From NCBI GenBank assembly GCA_040752275.1, contig JBFMFH010000084.1:1-23892 (forward strand): 23,892 bases of DNA, read 5' to 3'. The position numbers were made by a program, and so were the translations under genes. Source of the DNA: JBFMFH01 sp040752275 (lineage in GTDB: Bacteria > Acidobacteriota > Vicinamibacteria > Vicinamibacterales > JAKQTR01). The notes below the pieces were generated by a model. That model searched no databases. It had not been told where the DNA came from and was given only the letters and a program-made list of their open reading frames with translations. This document shows, in pieces, positions 7,561 through 14,710 of the stretch. Numbering within the stretch: position 1 is the stretch's first letter; each line of letters opens with the position of its first letter.

Positions 7561-7751
7561 ACCCGGGCCTCCGCGGGATGCTCCCGAAGGTACCGGCGCA
7601 GCCGCCACGCGCCCAGGGCCGCGGCCGCCACGCCGAGCCAGACGAACAGCCAACTCATGGCGGGCCAGCCGAGCTTCAGCACGGCGAAGGCGGCTCCGAG
7701 CGCGAGGGCGACGCCGGCCAGCGCGAGGAAGTGTGGCGCCTTCTGCCGCAC
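7557..7751 (-). CDS. Small membrane protein, first gene of the regulator operon, 5' end probably frameshifted
   Basis: The clear part is 64 residues with two hydrophobic helices (about 8-27 and 31-48), ending in a basic tail. The GTG at 7751 has no ribosome binding site. The same frame stays open upstream and encodes a further hydrophobic stretch (KIGILSLAFVVASV), but it reaches a stop before any good start. A strong site, GGAGG 5 bases before GTG 7821, lies one frame away. The natural protein was therefore probably about 88 residues starting at 7821. The present sequence has one extra base (or two too few) around 7775-7800. A sequencing error or a real mutation would both explain it. It is the first gene of the three-gene operon; function unknown. 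Confidence 0.6.
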   Translation of the reverse strand: MRQKAPHFLALAGVALALGAAFAVLKLGWPAMSWLFVWLGVAAAALGAWRLRRYLREHPAEARV

Positions 7752-7834
7752 GGAGGCGACGACGAAGGCGAGGCTCAGGATGCCGATCTTCGAGGTCGCG
7801 GAGCTGGGCGGGTGTGGTCACGGGTGCCTCCATA

Positions 7835-7867
7835 TGCAAACTAGTCTGTACCACAAACTAGTATGCA
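7835..7867 (-). promoter_or_regulatory. Operator-like inverted repeat TGCAAACTAGT-N11-ACTAGTATGCA
   Basis: Two 11-base arms (7835-7845 and 7857-7867) are inverted copies with one mismatch, each containing the palindrome ACTAGT. CAAACTAGT also occurs twice as a direct repeat. It is AT-rich against a GC-rich background. It covers the -10 box and transcription start region of the promoter at 7860-7888 and ends just before the ribosome binding site of the operon. The winged-helix regulator encoded 300 bases downstream is the natural candidate to bind it. Confidence 0.65.
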
Positions 7868-7888
7868 CAAAGCCACATCCGCTGTCAA
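7860..7888 (-). promoter_or_regulatory. Sigma70-type promoter of the membrane protein/regulator operon
   Basis: On the minus strand, TTGACA (7883-7888) is followed by a 17-base spacer and CATACT (7860-7865). The predicted start is near 7853, giving a leader of about 30 bases to the GTG at 7821 with its GGAGG site (7827-7831). The -10 box lies inside the ACTAGT inverted repeat, so a bound repressor would block polymerase. Confidence 0.65.
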
Positions 7889-7940
7889 TGCCCTGCCGGG
7901 TCTGAAGACCGGCCTCCGTCCCGTGATTCGACGACTACCG

Positions 7941-7990
7941 ACATTCCGCGATTGCGGGGAGCATTCCCCATTTCGCATGCCGCATTCCCC
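7941..7990. repeat. Intergenic ATTCCGCG/ATTGCGGG-type short repeat cluster
   Basis: This stretch contains ATTCCGCG, ATTGCGGG and two copies of GCATTCCCC (7961-7969 and 7982-7990). Related octamers occur at 9751-9860 and 11228-11309, each time in the gap between two genes. It lies between the operon promoter and the 3' end of the ThDP-dependent enzyme gene. Confidence 0.5.
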
Positions 7991-8001
7991 TCTCGCCCCC
8001 T

Positions 8002-9633
8002 CTAGCCCGCCGCCCGCGCGGGCGCCAGATGCGCCCGGTACTCGGCCGGATCGATCGGCACGTCGATGACCGACGGGCAGTCTCGCCCGATCGCCTCCCT
8101 CACCGCGTCGGTCAGGTCGTCGAGAGACGCGACGCGACGTCCCCAGGCGCCGTGCGCCCGGGCCACGGCCGCAAAGTCAACGGGCCGGTAGCCGACCCCG
8201 TAGTCCACATACCCCCGGTTCTCCTGCACCACCCGGATCAGACTCAGCCCATCGTCGTTGTAGACGATCGTGACGAAATGGATCCCGTGCCGCACGCAGG
8301 TTTCGATCTCCGCCATAGTCATGCCGAGGCCGCCGTCGCCAATCGTGCAGACGACCGGGCGACCGGGAAACAGGAGTCTAGCGGCCATCGCCGCGGGAAA
8401 GCCGTAGCTCATCGACGACAGACCATTCGATTCGAAGAACGTGAGCGGTTCGAATGCCCGCCAGACCTGCGAGACCACGAACTTCACCGCCCCGACATCG
8501 GTGGTCAGGATCGTGTCGCGGGGCAACAGCTCACGGAGGCGCTCGGTCACAAGCGTCGGCGACAGTCGCGCCCCAGGGGTGCGGTGGGGGCACAACGCCT
8601 GTCGCATTCGCTCCCTGAACGCCGCCAGCCGATCGTCCTGCCACTCGAACGCCTCGAATGGCGTCGCAGAGAGCGCTTCCAACCCACGGGCGATGTCGCC
8701 GACGGCCTCGGCGTGGGGCCGATACGCGCCGGCGGCGATGGTCACCGGCGCAAGCGACACCAGTTTCATGGTCTGGTGCCACAGCTTGTCGGACTCCACC
8801 GGATCGAACCCGATGCCGACGAGCAGGTCGGCACGTCCGAAGGAATCGACGATGACGGGATCGGCCGACACGCCAGCACAGACGCCGAAGAACAGCGGAT
8901 GATCCTCCGGCAGGATGCCCTTTGCCTTGGGGGTGACGAAGACGGGAGCGCCCAGGTGTTCGACGAACGCGCGAACGGGTCCTGGCGCGGTCGCCGGATC
9001 GAGGTCGAGTCCCAAGATGACGACCGGCCGCCGCGCGCCGCGGATCTCGGCCGCCAGCGTGCGGATGGCATCCGGCGGCGGAGCCGGTACGGCAGGCGGA
9101 TCGAGCGCGATCGACTCTGGCGCCCGGACCTCGCGATCCTCAGCCCGGGCGACGTCGCTCGGAATCGCGATGTGCACCGGTCCCATCCGAGGCTCCACCG
9201 CGCAGCGCCACGCGCGCCGGACCTTGGCGGCGGTGTCCTGACCATCCAGTGTCACGCTCAGCTTCGTGATCGGCCGGTACAGGGCCTCGAGGTCCAGGTG
9301 CTGGTGGGTGGTGAACGGTGCGGCCGACCGGGCGAGCGTGGCCGTGATGGCCAGGACGGGGGATCGATCCAGGTAGGCATTGGCAACCCCGAGCGTCATG
9401 TTGACGGCGCCAGGGCCGAGCGTTGACACGCAGACGCCAGGCCGCCGCTGGATCTGGCCCGTCACGTCGGCCATGAACGAGGCCGCCGCCTCGTGACGAG
9501 TCAGGACGAACTCGATGCCGATGCGGCGCGCGGCTTCGATGAGGTCGAGGATCTCGCCGCCGGGCAGCCCGAACATCCGTGTGATCCCGGCTTCGGCCAG
9601 AGTCCGGGCAACCACGTCGACGCACCGTGGCAT
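8002..9633 (-). CDS. Thiamine-diphosphate-dependent enzyme, acetolactate synthase/decarboxylase-like
   Basis: This 543-residue cytosolic protein has the three-domain layout of ThDP enzymes of the acetolactate synthase/benzoylformate decarboxylase superfamily. The N-terminal Pyr domain opens with FGLPGGEILDLI and has the catalytic Glu48 (TRHEAAASF). The middle domain spans about 190-330. The C-terminal PP domain carries the metal/diphosphate motif GDGG (432-435) to Asn459-Asp460 (VYNDDGLSLI), the expected 24-27-residue spacing. GGGAG lies 5 bases before the ATG. No regulatory subunit (ilvN type) is adjacent, so a catabolic 2-oxoacid decarboxylase or synthase is as likely as a branched-chain amino acid role. 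The gene stands alone between repeat clusters. Substrate is not assignable from sequence alone. Confidence 0.9.
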   Translation of the reverse strand: MPRCVDVVARTLAEAGITRMFGLPGGEILDLIEAARRIGIEFVLTRHEAAASFMADVTGQIQRRPGVCVSTLGPGAVNMTLGVANAYLDRSPVLAITATLARSAAPFTTHQHLDLEALYRPITKLSVTLDGQDTAAKVRRAWRCAVEPRMGPVHIAIPSDVARAEDREVRAPESIALDPPAVPAPPPDAIRTLAAEIRGARRPVVILGLDLDPATAPGPVRAFVEHLGAPVFVTPKAKGILPEDHPLFFGVCAGVSADPVIVDSFGRADLLVGIGFDPVESDKLWHQTMKLVSLAPVTIAAGAYRPHAEAVGDIARGLEALSATPFEAFEWQDDRLAAFRERMRQALCPHRTPGARLSPTLVTERLRELLPRDTILTTDVGAVKFVVSQVWRAFEPLTFFESNGLSSMSYGFPAAMAARLLFPGRPVVCTIGDGGLGMTMAEIETCVRHGIHFVTIVYNDDGLSLIRVVQENRGYVDYGVGYRPVDFAAVARAHGAWGRRVASLDDLTDAVREAIGRDCPSVIDVPIDPAEYRAHLAPARAAG

Positions 9634-9750
9634 ACGCTCTCCCTTCCGGCATCGCCTCCCAGGGCCGAAAGTCCCTCAGGCTACTGCGGGCCCCAGGGGA
9701 CCCAGGGGTCGCCGGCGCCAAACGGCTCTGCCCGCCAGCAGCCGGCGCCC

Positions 9751-9860
9751 GGCAATTGCGGATTGCGGAATGCGCACATACCCGCCGTGCCTGCGATTCG
9801 AAAGGTCGAGGTCGCGCGACCAGCGCGACGCGATCCCGAATCCCGAACCCCGAATCCCGG
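9751..9860. repeat. Intergenic short repeats (ATTGCGG units and CCGAATCC tandem)
   Basis: ATTGCGG occurs twice in a row followed by AATGCG at 9754-9774. The 8-base unit CCCGAATC/CCCGAACC is repeated about four times at 9831-9860. The whole gap 9634-9876 between the permease and the ThDP enzyme genes otherwise holds only GC-rich DNA with two copies of CCGGCGCC. No gene is visible in it. Confidence 0.5.
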
Positions 9861-9876
9861 CTCTGCGGCCGCTCCC

Positions 9877-11199
9877 CTACGACACGCCGCGTCCCCGTTG
9901 GCGGTCGTTGACGAGGAACAGCAGCGCCCCGGCCGCGAGCGCGAGCAGCCCGCCGATGAGCTGCGCCTTCGTAGCCCCGGCCAGAATGGCGAGCGAGACG
10001 ACGATGGCGAGCACCGGCACCGCGGGGCCGCCCGGCACGACGAACGTCGCGTGCTTTACGGTACCCCCGTAGCGCGGCCGCCGAAGGACGAGCGTCGCGG
10101 CGCACGCGCCGGTATAGGTCACGAGGCGTGCGACGGCGCTCACGGCGGCGAGCATGACGAACGAGCCCGACAGCGCGAGCGTGAGCGCCACCGCCGTCGT
10201 GAACAGGATCGAGTTGACCGGCGTGCGGTAGACCGGGTGGATGCGGCCGAAGATCCGCGGCAACTGCCCGTGCTCGGCCAGCGCGAACAGCATACGGGAC
10301 GACGTGAGCACCTGCCCGGCGTTGTTCCCGGTCATCGAGACGACCGAACCGACACCGATGATGAGCGCGCCGGCGGCGCCCATGAAGAGTAGGGACGCGT
10401 CGGCCAGCGGCGTTCGGCTTGCGCCCAGCTCCGGCAGCGTACCGAGGGCTACGACCTGCGCCAGGGTCATGACGGCCGTGACGCTGATGATCGTCGCCAC
10501 CATCGCGAAGGGCACGTCGCTTCGCGGGCTTCGGGCTTCTCCGGCAGGCACGGGGACCACGTCGTAGCCACCGTAGACGAAGATGAGCAACAGCGCCGCG
10601 GCGGACGCCTGTTCGATCGACACGCCGCCGACGGGAGCCAGGCGCGCGGGGTCGACGAACCACGCGCCAACCAGGATGAACAGCCCGAGGGGCACGAGCT
10701 TCCCAATCGTCAGGAGGTTGATCACCCAGGAACTCTGCTTGATGCCGCGGATGTTGATGTAGGCAAGGACGAGCGTCAGGGCCGTGATCATCGTCGCGCG
10801 ACCGACCCCGCCCGTCATGGCCGGCCAGTAGAAGCCGAGGGCTAGGGCGATGCCGTTGACGATCGAGGCCCAGCTCGATGCCCGGGTGAACCACTGCATC
10901 CAGCCGACTTCGAACGCCGCGAACCGTCCGAACGCGGCCTTCACATAGAGATACGGGCCGCCGGTGCCTTCGAAGCGGCTGCCGGCCTCCGCGAAGCAAA
11001 GCGCGACCAGGAGCGAGGCTGCGCCAGCCAGGACGAAGGCGATCGGGCTCCAGCCGCCGACGAGCGCGGCGACCTGCGACGGCATGAGGAAGATCGCGCC
11101 GCCGATCACCTGGTTGATGCCGATCGCCGTCAGGTCCCACCGGCCGAGCGCGCGCCGGAGGCGCGGGCCGGCCGCAGGTGCGCCGGTGGAGGCGGGCAT
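9877..11199 (-). CDS. APC-superfamily amino acid permease
   Basis: This 440-residue inner-membrane transporter has about twelve hydrophobic segments. The first helix carries the unwound substrate-binding segment INQVIGGAIFLMP, typical of amino acid-polyamine-organocation permeases. EAGSRFEGTGGPYLYV (helix 2-3) and the later GNNAGQVLTSSRMLFALAE are also hallmarks of the family. ATG 11199 gives a short cytosolic N-terminus before helix 1; only a weak ribosome site is seen there. The frame extends to 11259, but those extra residues run into repeat DNA. Both ends are flanked by ATTGCGGA-type repeats, so it appears to be its own transcription unit. The substrate is probably an amino acid or related amine, not determinable here. 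Confidence 0.9.
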   Translation of the reverse strand: MPASTGAPAAGPRLRRALGRWDLTAIGINQVIGGAIFLMPSQVAALVGGWSPIAFVLAGAASLLVALCFAEAGSRFEGTGGPYLYVKAAFGRFAAFEVGWMQWFTRASSWASIVNGIALALGFYWPAMTGGVGRATMITALTLVLAYINIRGIKQSSWVINLLTIGKLVPLGLFILVGAWFVDPARLAPVGGVSIEQASAAALLLIFVYGGYDVVPVPAGEARSPRSDVPFAMVATIISVTAVMTLAQVVALGTLPELGASRTPLADASLLFMGAAGALIIGVGSVVSMTGNNAGQVLTSSRMLFALAEHGQLPRIFGRIHPVYRTPVNSILFTTAVALTLALSGSFVMLAAVSAVARLVTYTGACAATLVLRRPRYGGTVKHATFVVPGGPAVPVLAIVVSLAILAGATKAQLIGGLLALAAGALLFLVNDRQRGRGVS

Positions 11200-11227
11200 G
11201 AAGCGGGACTCTATCACACGAGCGAGG

Positions 11228-11309
11228 CTCCGCAATTTGCGGGACCGGGGACCCGGCAATCCGCAATCCGATTACGCCGGCGCACTCCGCATTCCGCAAT
11301 CCGTAATCG
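11228..11309. repeat. Intergenic CCGCAATCC/CCGCATTCC repeat cluster
   Basis: CCGCAATCCG (11261-11270), CCGCATTCCGCAATCC (11287-11302) and CGCAATTTGCG (11231-11241, a perfect palindrome around its central base) are packed between the divergently transcribed permease and propeller genes. The same octamers appear at 9751-9774 and, diverged, at 7941-7990. They reduce the room for ordinary promoters here. Confidence 0.5.
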
Positions 11310-11377
11310 AGAGGTTCCCTCTTGTCCGGCCGCGCCGGGCGTGCCACGATCCTCGCGACCCCCGGGAGACGACGGCC

Positions 11378-13192
11378 ATGTCGGGAGTAGGTGGAACTCG
11401 GCGGTTGCGGCAGCGACTGATCGTCGCGGCCTTGTGCGGATTGACATCGATGGCCGGCCGCGCCCAGCAGGATCGCTCGCCGGGTGCGACCAGGATCCCG
11501 ACTGTCCCGCTGACCTACGGCGCGTTCACGGCCCGCTTCGGCGCCGACGGGATCTTCTCCCTCGAGGGGCAGGGGTGGCCACCCCTCAAGGGCACGTGGA
11601 AGGCCAACGGAGCAGAGATCGAGATCGCAACAACGGGCCTGCGCGGCGCGGGATGCGACGCTGCCGGCCGGTACCGTTATCGCCTCGAGGGGACACGCAT
11701 CAGCTTCGCGCTGATCTCCGACGACTGTCCGACGCGGCGGATGCTCATCGACCGCAGCGCCTGGAGGCCAGCGGATGAGCCTGCCCCCGTTCCCGTGCGC
11801 CGCATCACGCACAGCGGGCCCGCCCGCAAACCCAAGCTCCCCAAGCGGGCAAGCGCCGCAGGCAGTTGGCCGTCGTTCCGAGGCCCGGCGGCTTCCGGCG
11901 TCGCAGACGGACAGCACCTCCCAGACAGTTGGGACGGCGCGGCAGGCACGAACATCCGCTGGAAGGTGCCGATTCCGGGGCTTGCGCACTCGAGCCCCAT
12001 CATCTGGGGCAACCGCATCTTCGTGACGACGGCGATCAGCAGCCGCGCCGGCGCCAGCTTCAAGCCCGGGCTGTACGGCGATGGCGACGCCTCCGACGAT
12101 CGCTCGCGGCACAAGTGGGTCGTCTACGCCATCGACAAGCGGAGCGGGAGCGTCCTCTGGGAGCGCGTGGCCTTCGACGGCGAGCCGATCGACAAGCGCC
12201 ACATCAAATCCACCTATGCCAGCGCGACGCCCGCCACCGACGGCCGCCTCGTCGTCGCCTGGTTCGGCTCGCAGGGCGTCTACGCGTATGATGTCGACGG
12301 CCAGCCGTTGTGGAAAGTCGATCTCGGGCGCATGGATCTGGGGGCGTACGACGTGCCGGCGTTCGAATGGGGCCCCGCCAGCTCGCCGATCATCTGGGAC
12401 GGCCTGGTCATTCTGCAGGTCGATACCCAGGCCGATTCGTTCATCCTCGCGCTCGACGCCGCCACCGGCAAGGCGGTGTGGAGGACGGACCGCGACGAGC
12501 TTCCCTCGTGGGGCACGCCGACTGTCGCGGCCACGGAAACCGGGCCGGAGCTCGTCACGAACGCATCGAACTTTATCCGCGGCTACGATCCGCATACGGG
12601 GGAAGAGCGCTGGCGGCTCGGGCGCAGCTCCAAGATCACCGCGCCCACGCCGATCTTCGCCGACGGGTTGTTCGTGGTCGCCAGCGGCCGGGGGCCCGAG
12701 CGGCCGATCTTCGTCATCCGGCCCGGGATCCGCGGCGACGTGACGCTACCGGCGGGCGCGGCAAGCAGCGAGGCGATCGCCTGGAGTCGAACGGGCCGTG
12801 GATCGTACATGCCCACACCGCTCGCCTACCGGGGCATTCTCTACGTCCTGGCCAACAACGGGATCCTCGACGCCTACGATCTGCAGACCGGCAAGGAGCT
12901 GTACCGACAGCGGCTGCCGGAGGTCGGCAGCGGGTTCAGCGCCTCGCCCGTCGCGGCCGACGGCCGCATCTATCTCTCCAGCGAAGACGGCGACATCATC
13001 GTCGTCGAGGCGGGGCCCGCCTTCAAACTCGTCCGTACCAATCCGATGGGCGAGCTGCTCATGGCCACGCCAGCCCTGTCGGACGGTGTGATGTACGTGC
13101 GCTCGCCGGCCAGCTTGTTCGCCATCGGCTCTGCCACCTGGCCGGATCAGGGAACCTCCCGAACGACGGGGAATGCCGGGCCCGTGCGTTGA
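11378..13192 (+). CDS. Exported PQQ-like beta-propeller protein
   Basis: This 604-residue protein has a Sec signal peptide (Arg-rich start, hydrophobic core, likely cut after AGRA near residue 29). Residues 40-130 form a small separate domain with a Cys pair (CDAAGR, DDCPTR). A beta-propeller from about 165 to 590 follows, with recurrent blade motifs of the PQQ/BamB type: AIDKRSGSVLW, AYDVDGQPLW, ALDAATGKAVW, GYDPHTGEERW and AYDLQTGKELY. There is no dehydrogenase active-site signature, so I regard it as a scaffold or binding protein rather than a quinoprotein enzyme. GGGAG lies 9 bases before the ATG. It is followed by the RND pair after 108 bases on the same strand; a functional link is possible but not shown. 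Confidence 0.88.
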   Translation: MSGVGGTRRLRQRLIVAALCGLTSMAGRAQQDRSPGATRIPTVPLTYGAFTARFGADGIFSLEGQGWPPLKGTWKANGAEIEIATTGLRGAGCDAAGRYRYRLEGTRISFALISDDCPTRRMLIDRSAWRPADEPAPVPVRRITHSGPARKPKLPKRASAAGSWPSFRGPAASGVADGQHLPDSWDGAAGTNIRWKVPIPGLAHSSPIIWGNRIFVTTAISSRAGASFKPGLYGDGDASDDRSRHKWVVYAIDKRSGSVLWERVAFDGEPIDKRHIKSTYASATPATDGRLVVAWFGSQGVYAYDVDGQPLWKVDLGRMDLGAYDVPAFEWGPASSPIIWDGLVILQVDTQADSFILALDAATGKAVWRTDRDELPSWGTPTVAATETGPELVTNASNFIRGYDPHTGEERWRLGRSSKITAPTPIFADGLFVVASGRGPERPIFVIRPGIRGDVTLPAGAASSEAIAWSRTGRGSYMPTPLAYRGILYVLANNGILDAYDLQTGKELYRQRLPEVGSGFSASPVAADGRIYLSSEDGDIIVVEAGPAFKLVRTNPMGELLMATPALSDGVMYVRSPASLFAIGSATWPDQGTSRTTGNAGPVR

Positions 13193-13229
13193 CCCCGATA
13201 CCCTCCGAAACGGGTAGCGGCCTGGCGTC

Positions 13230-13240
13230 GTATGACATAC
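13230..13240. promoter_or_regulatory. Palindrome GTATGACATAC upstream of the RND efflux genes
   Basis: This is a perfect 11-base palindrome around a central A, 60 bases before the adaptor start. It is the most AT-rich part of the 108-base gap. It could be a repressor half-site pair, but no cognate regulator gene is adjacent, so the function is inference. Confidence 0.3.
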
Positions 13241-13300
13241 AGTGCCAACCGCCCCCGAAGTGTGGTCATCAACCGATGACCCACGGGAGGTCTGCCTGCC

Positions 13301-14710
13301 ATGCGCCCGCACCGGCTGCCCGCCCGGGTCGTCGTCCGTTCGCCATCGCGGCCCCCTCGATGTTGCGCGGCTCGGCCCATGCTGACGCTGCTTGCCGTCC
13401 TTGCGACGTTCGCCGCCGGATGCGGCAGCTCGAGCGGGCCCCAGGGCCGCGGCCCGGGGTCCGCCGTCGCGGTTCGGACGACTGGCGTCCAGCGGATGAG
13501 CGTCCAGCGCCAGATCGATCTGGCCGGAACCTTGCTCTCGCCCGATCAGGCAAGAGTCGGTGCGGAGGCTGCCGGGGTGGTTCGCCGGGTGCTGGTTGAG
13601 ATCGGCCGCGAGGTCGCGATTGGGACGCCGCTCGTGGAAATCGAACCACGCGAGCTGCGCCTCGCGCTGGAGCGCGCCGAGGCGGCGCTGCTCCAGACCC
13701 GCGCGCAACTGGGCATGGACGGCACGATCGACGGCGGGGAGGTGCCGCTGCCCGACGACCAGATTGCGTCGGTCAGGACCGCGACCGCCAACCGTGACGA
13801 TGCCCGCGCGAGCTACGAACGCGCGAAAGCACTCAACGCCCGCGGCATTACCTCGTCCGAGGTGCTGCAGGCGGCGGACACCAAGTACAAGGTCGCGGAG
13901 GCGTCGTACCAGGCCGCGCTCGACTCGGTCCGCGCCACCAAGGCACTGCTCCGGGACCGCCGGGCCGCCCACGCCCTTGCGCTCAAGCAGCTCGACGACG
14001 CCATCGTCCGCGCGCCGATTGCGGGCGTCGTCTCGGACCGGCCGGTCCAAGTCGGCGAGTACATCCCGGAGCGGACCGTCGTCGCAACCATCGTCCAGAT
14101 GAACCCGCTCAAGCTGCGGACCGGCGTGCAGGAGCGCCATGCCGGCATCGTCGAGCCCGGCCAGCCGGTCCAGTTTCGCGTCGAGGCGTTCGGCGACCGG
14201 GTGTTCACCGGCAGGGTCGCCTACGTCAGTCCTGCCCTGGACCAGACGATGCGCACGTTCACGATCGAAGCGTTGGTCGAGAACCCGAATCGGCTGCTCA
14301 AGCCCGGCTTCTTCGCCAAGGGTGTCATCCTGACGCGGCTCGATGCGGGAGTGCCGGCGGTGCCGGACGCCGCCGTTTCGGTGCTGGCGGGCGTGGCGTC
14401 GGTCTACGTCATCACGGACGATGCGGTCACACAGACCACGGTGGAGCTCGGCGTGCGCCAGGGCGATCTGTGGGAGATCACCAGCGGCCTCACCGGCGAT
14501 GAGGTACTCGCCACGAGCCGCCTGAACGAACTGGCCACAGGCGTGCGCGTGCGCGTACTGAAGCCCGGCGAGTCCGAAGCCTCACCTGGGGCCGGGGCCA
14601 GCGGCGAGAGCCGCGGCCAGCGCGGCACGGGTGCCGGAGCGACGAAGGGCGGCGGCGGCCGGGCCGGCGGCGGGAAGCAAGGGCGCGTGAAGCAGGGAGG
14701 GACGCCGTGA
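13301..14710 (+). CDS. RND efflux periplasmic adaptor (membrane fusion protein), lipoprotein
   Basis: This 469-residue AcrA/MdtA-type adaptor bridges the inner-membrane RND pump and an outer-membrane channel. A long Arg-rich N-region leads into LLAVLATFAAGC, a lipobox-like end at Cys41. The first half-lipoyl domain is near residues 85-115 (GAEAAGVVRRVLVEIG). An alpha-hairpin (about 120-225) and the second lipoyl half (IVRAPIAGVVSDRPVQVGEYI) follow. Then come the beta-barrel and the membrane-proximal domain. The last 45 residues are a Gly/Arg/Lys-rich low-complexity tail. GGGAGG lies 10 bases before the ATG; a second ATG at 13379 is possible but would lack the basic N-region. The stop overlaps the transporter start as GTGA, so the two are translationally coupled. 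Confidence 0.92.
   Translation: MRPHRLPARVVVRSPSRPPRCCAARPMLTLLAVLATFAAGCGSSSGPQGRGPGSAVAVRTTGVQRMSVQRQIDLAGTLLSPDQARVGAEAAGVVRRVLVEIGREVAIGTPLVEIEPRELRLALERAEAALLQTRAQLGMDGTIDGGEVPLPDDQIASVRTATANRDDARASYERAKALNARGITSSEVLQAADTKYKVAEASYQAALDSVRATKALLRDRRAAHALALKQLDDAIVRAPIAGVVSDRPVQVGEYIPERTVVATIVQMNPLKLRTGVQERHAGIVEPGQPVQFRVEAFGDRVFTGRVAYVSPALDQTMRTFTIEALVENPNRLLKPGFFAKGVILTRLDAGVPAVPDAAVSVLAGVASVYVITDDAVTQTTVELGVRQGDLWEITSGLTGDEVLATSRLNELATGVRVRVLKPGESEASPGAGASGESRGQRGTGAGATKGGGGRAGGGKQGRVKQGGTP

Noticed and set aside
9140..12595. Very long open frame (1151 codons) on the minus strand
   Set aside because: It is a by-product of high GC across several real genes on both strands; its translation is Arg/Pro-rich with no domain, and it includes antisense of the propeller gene.
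12746..14140. Long minus-strand open frame antisense to the propeller and efflux adaptor genes
   Set aside because: Low-complexity Arg/Asp-rich translation; the plus strand has clear domain-bearing genes here.
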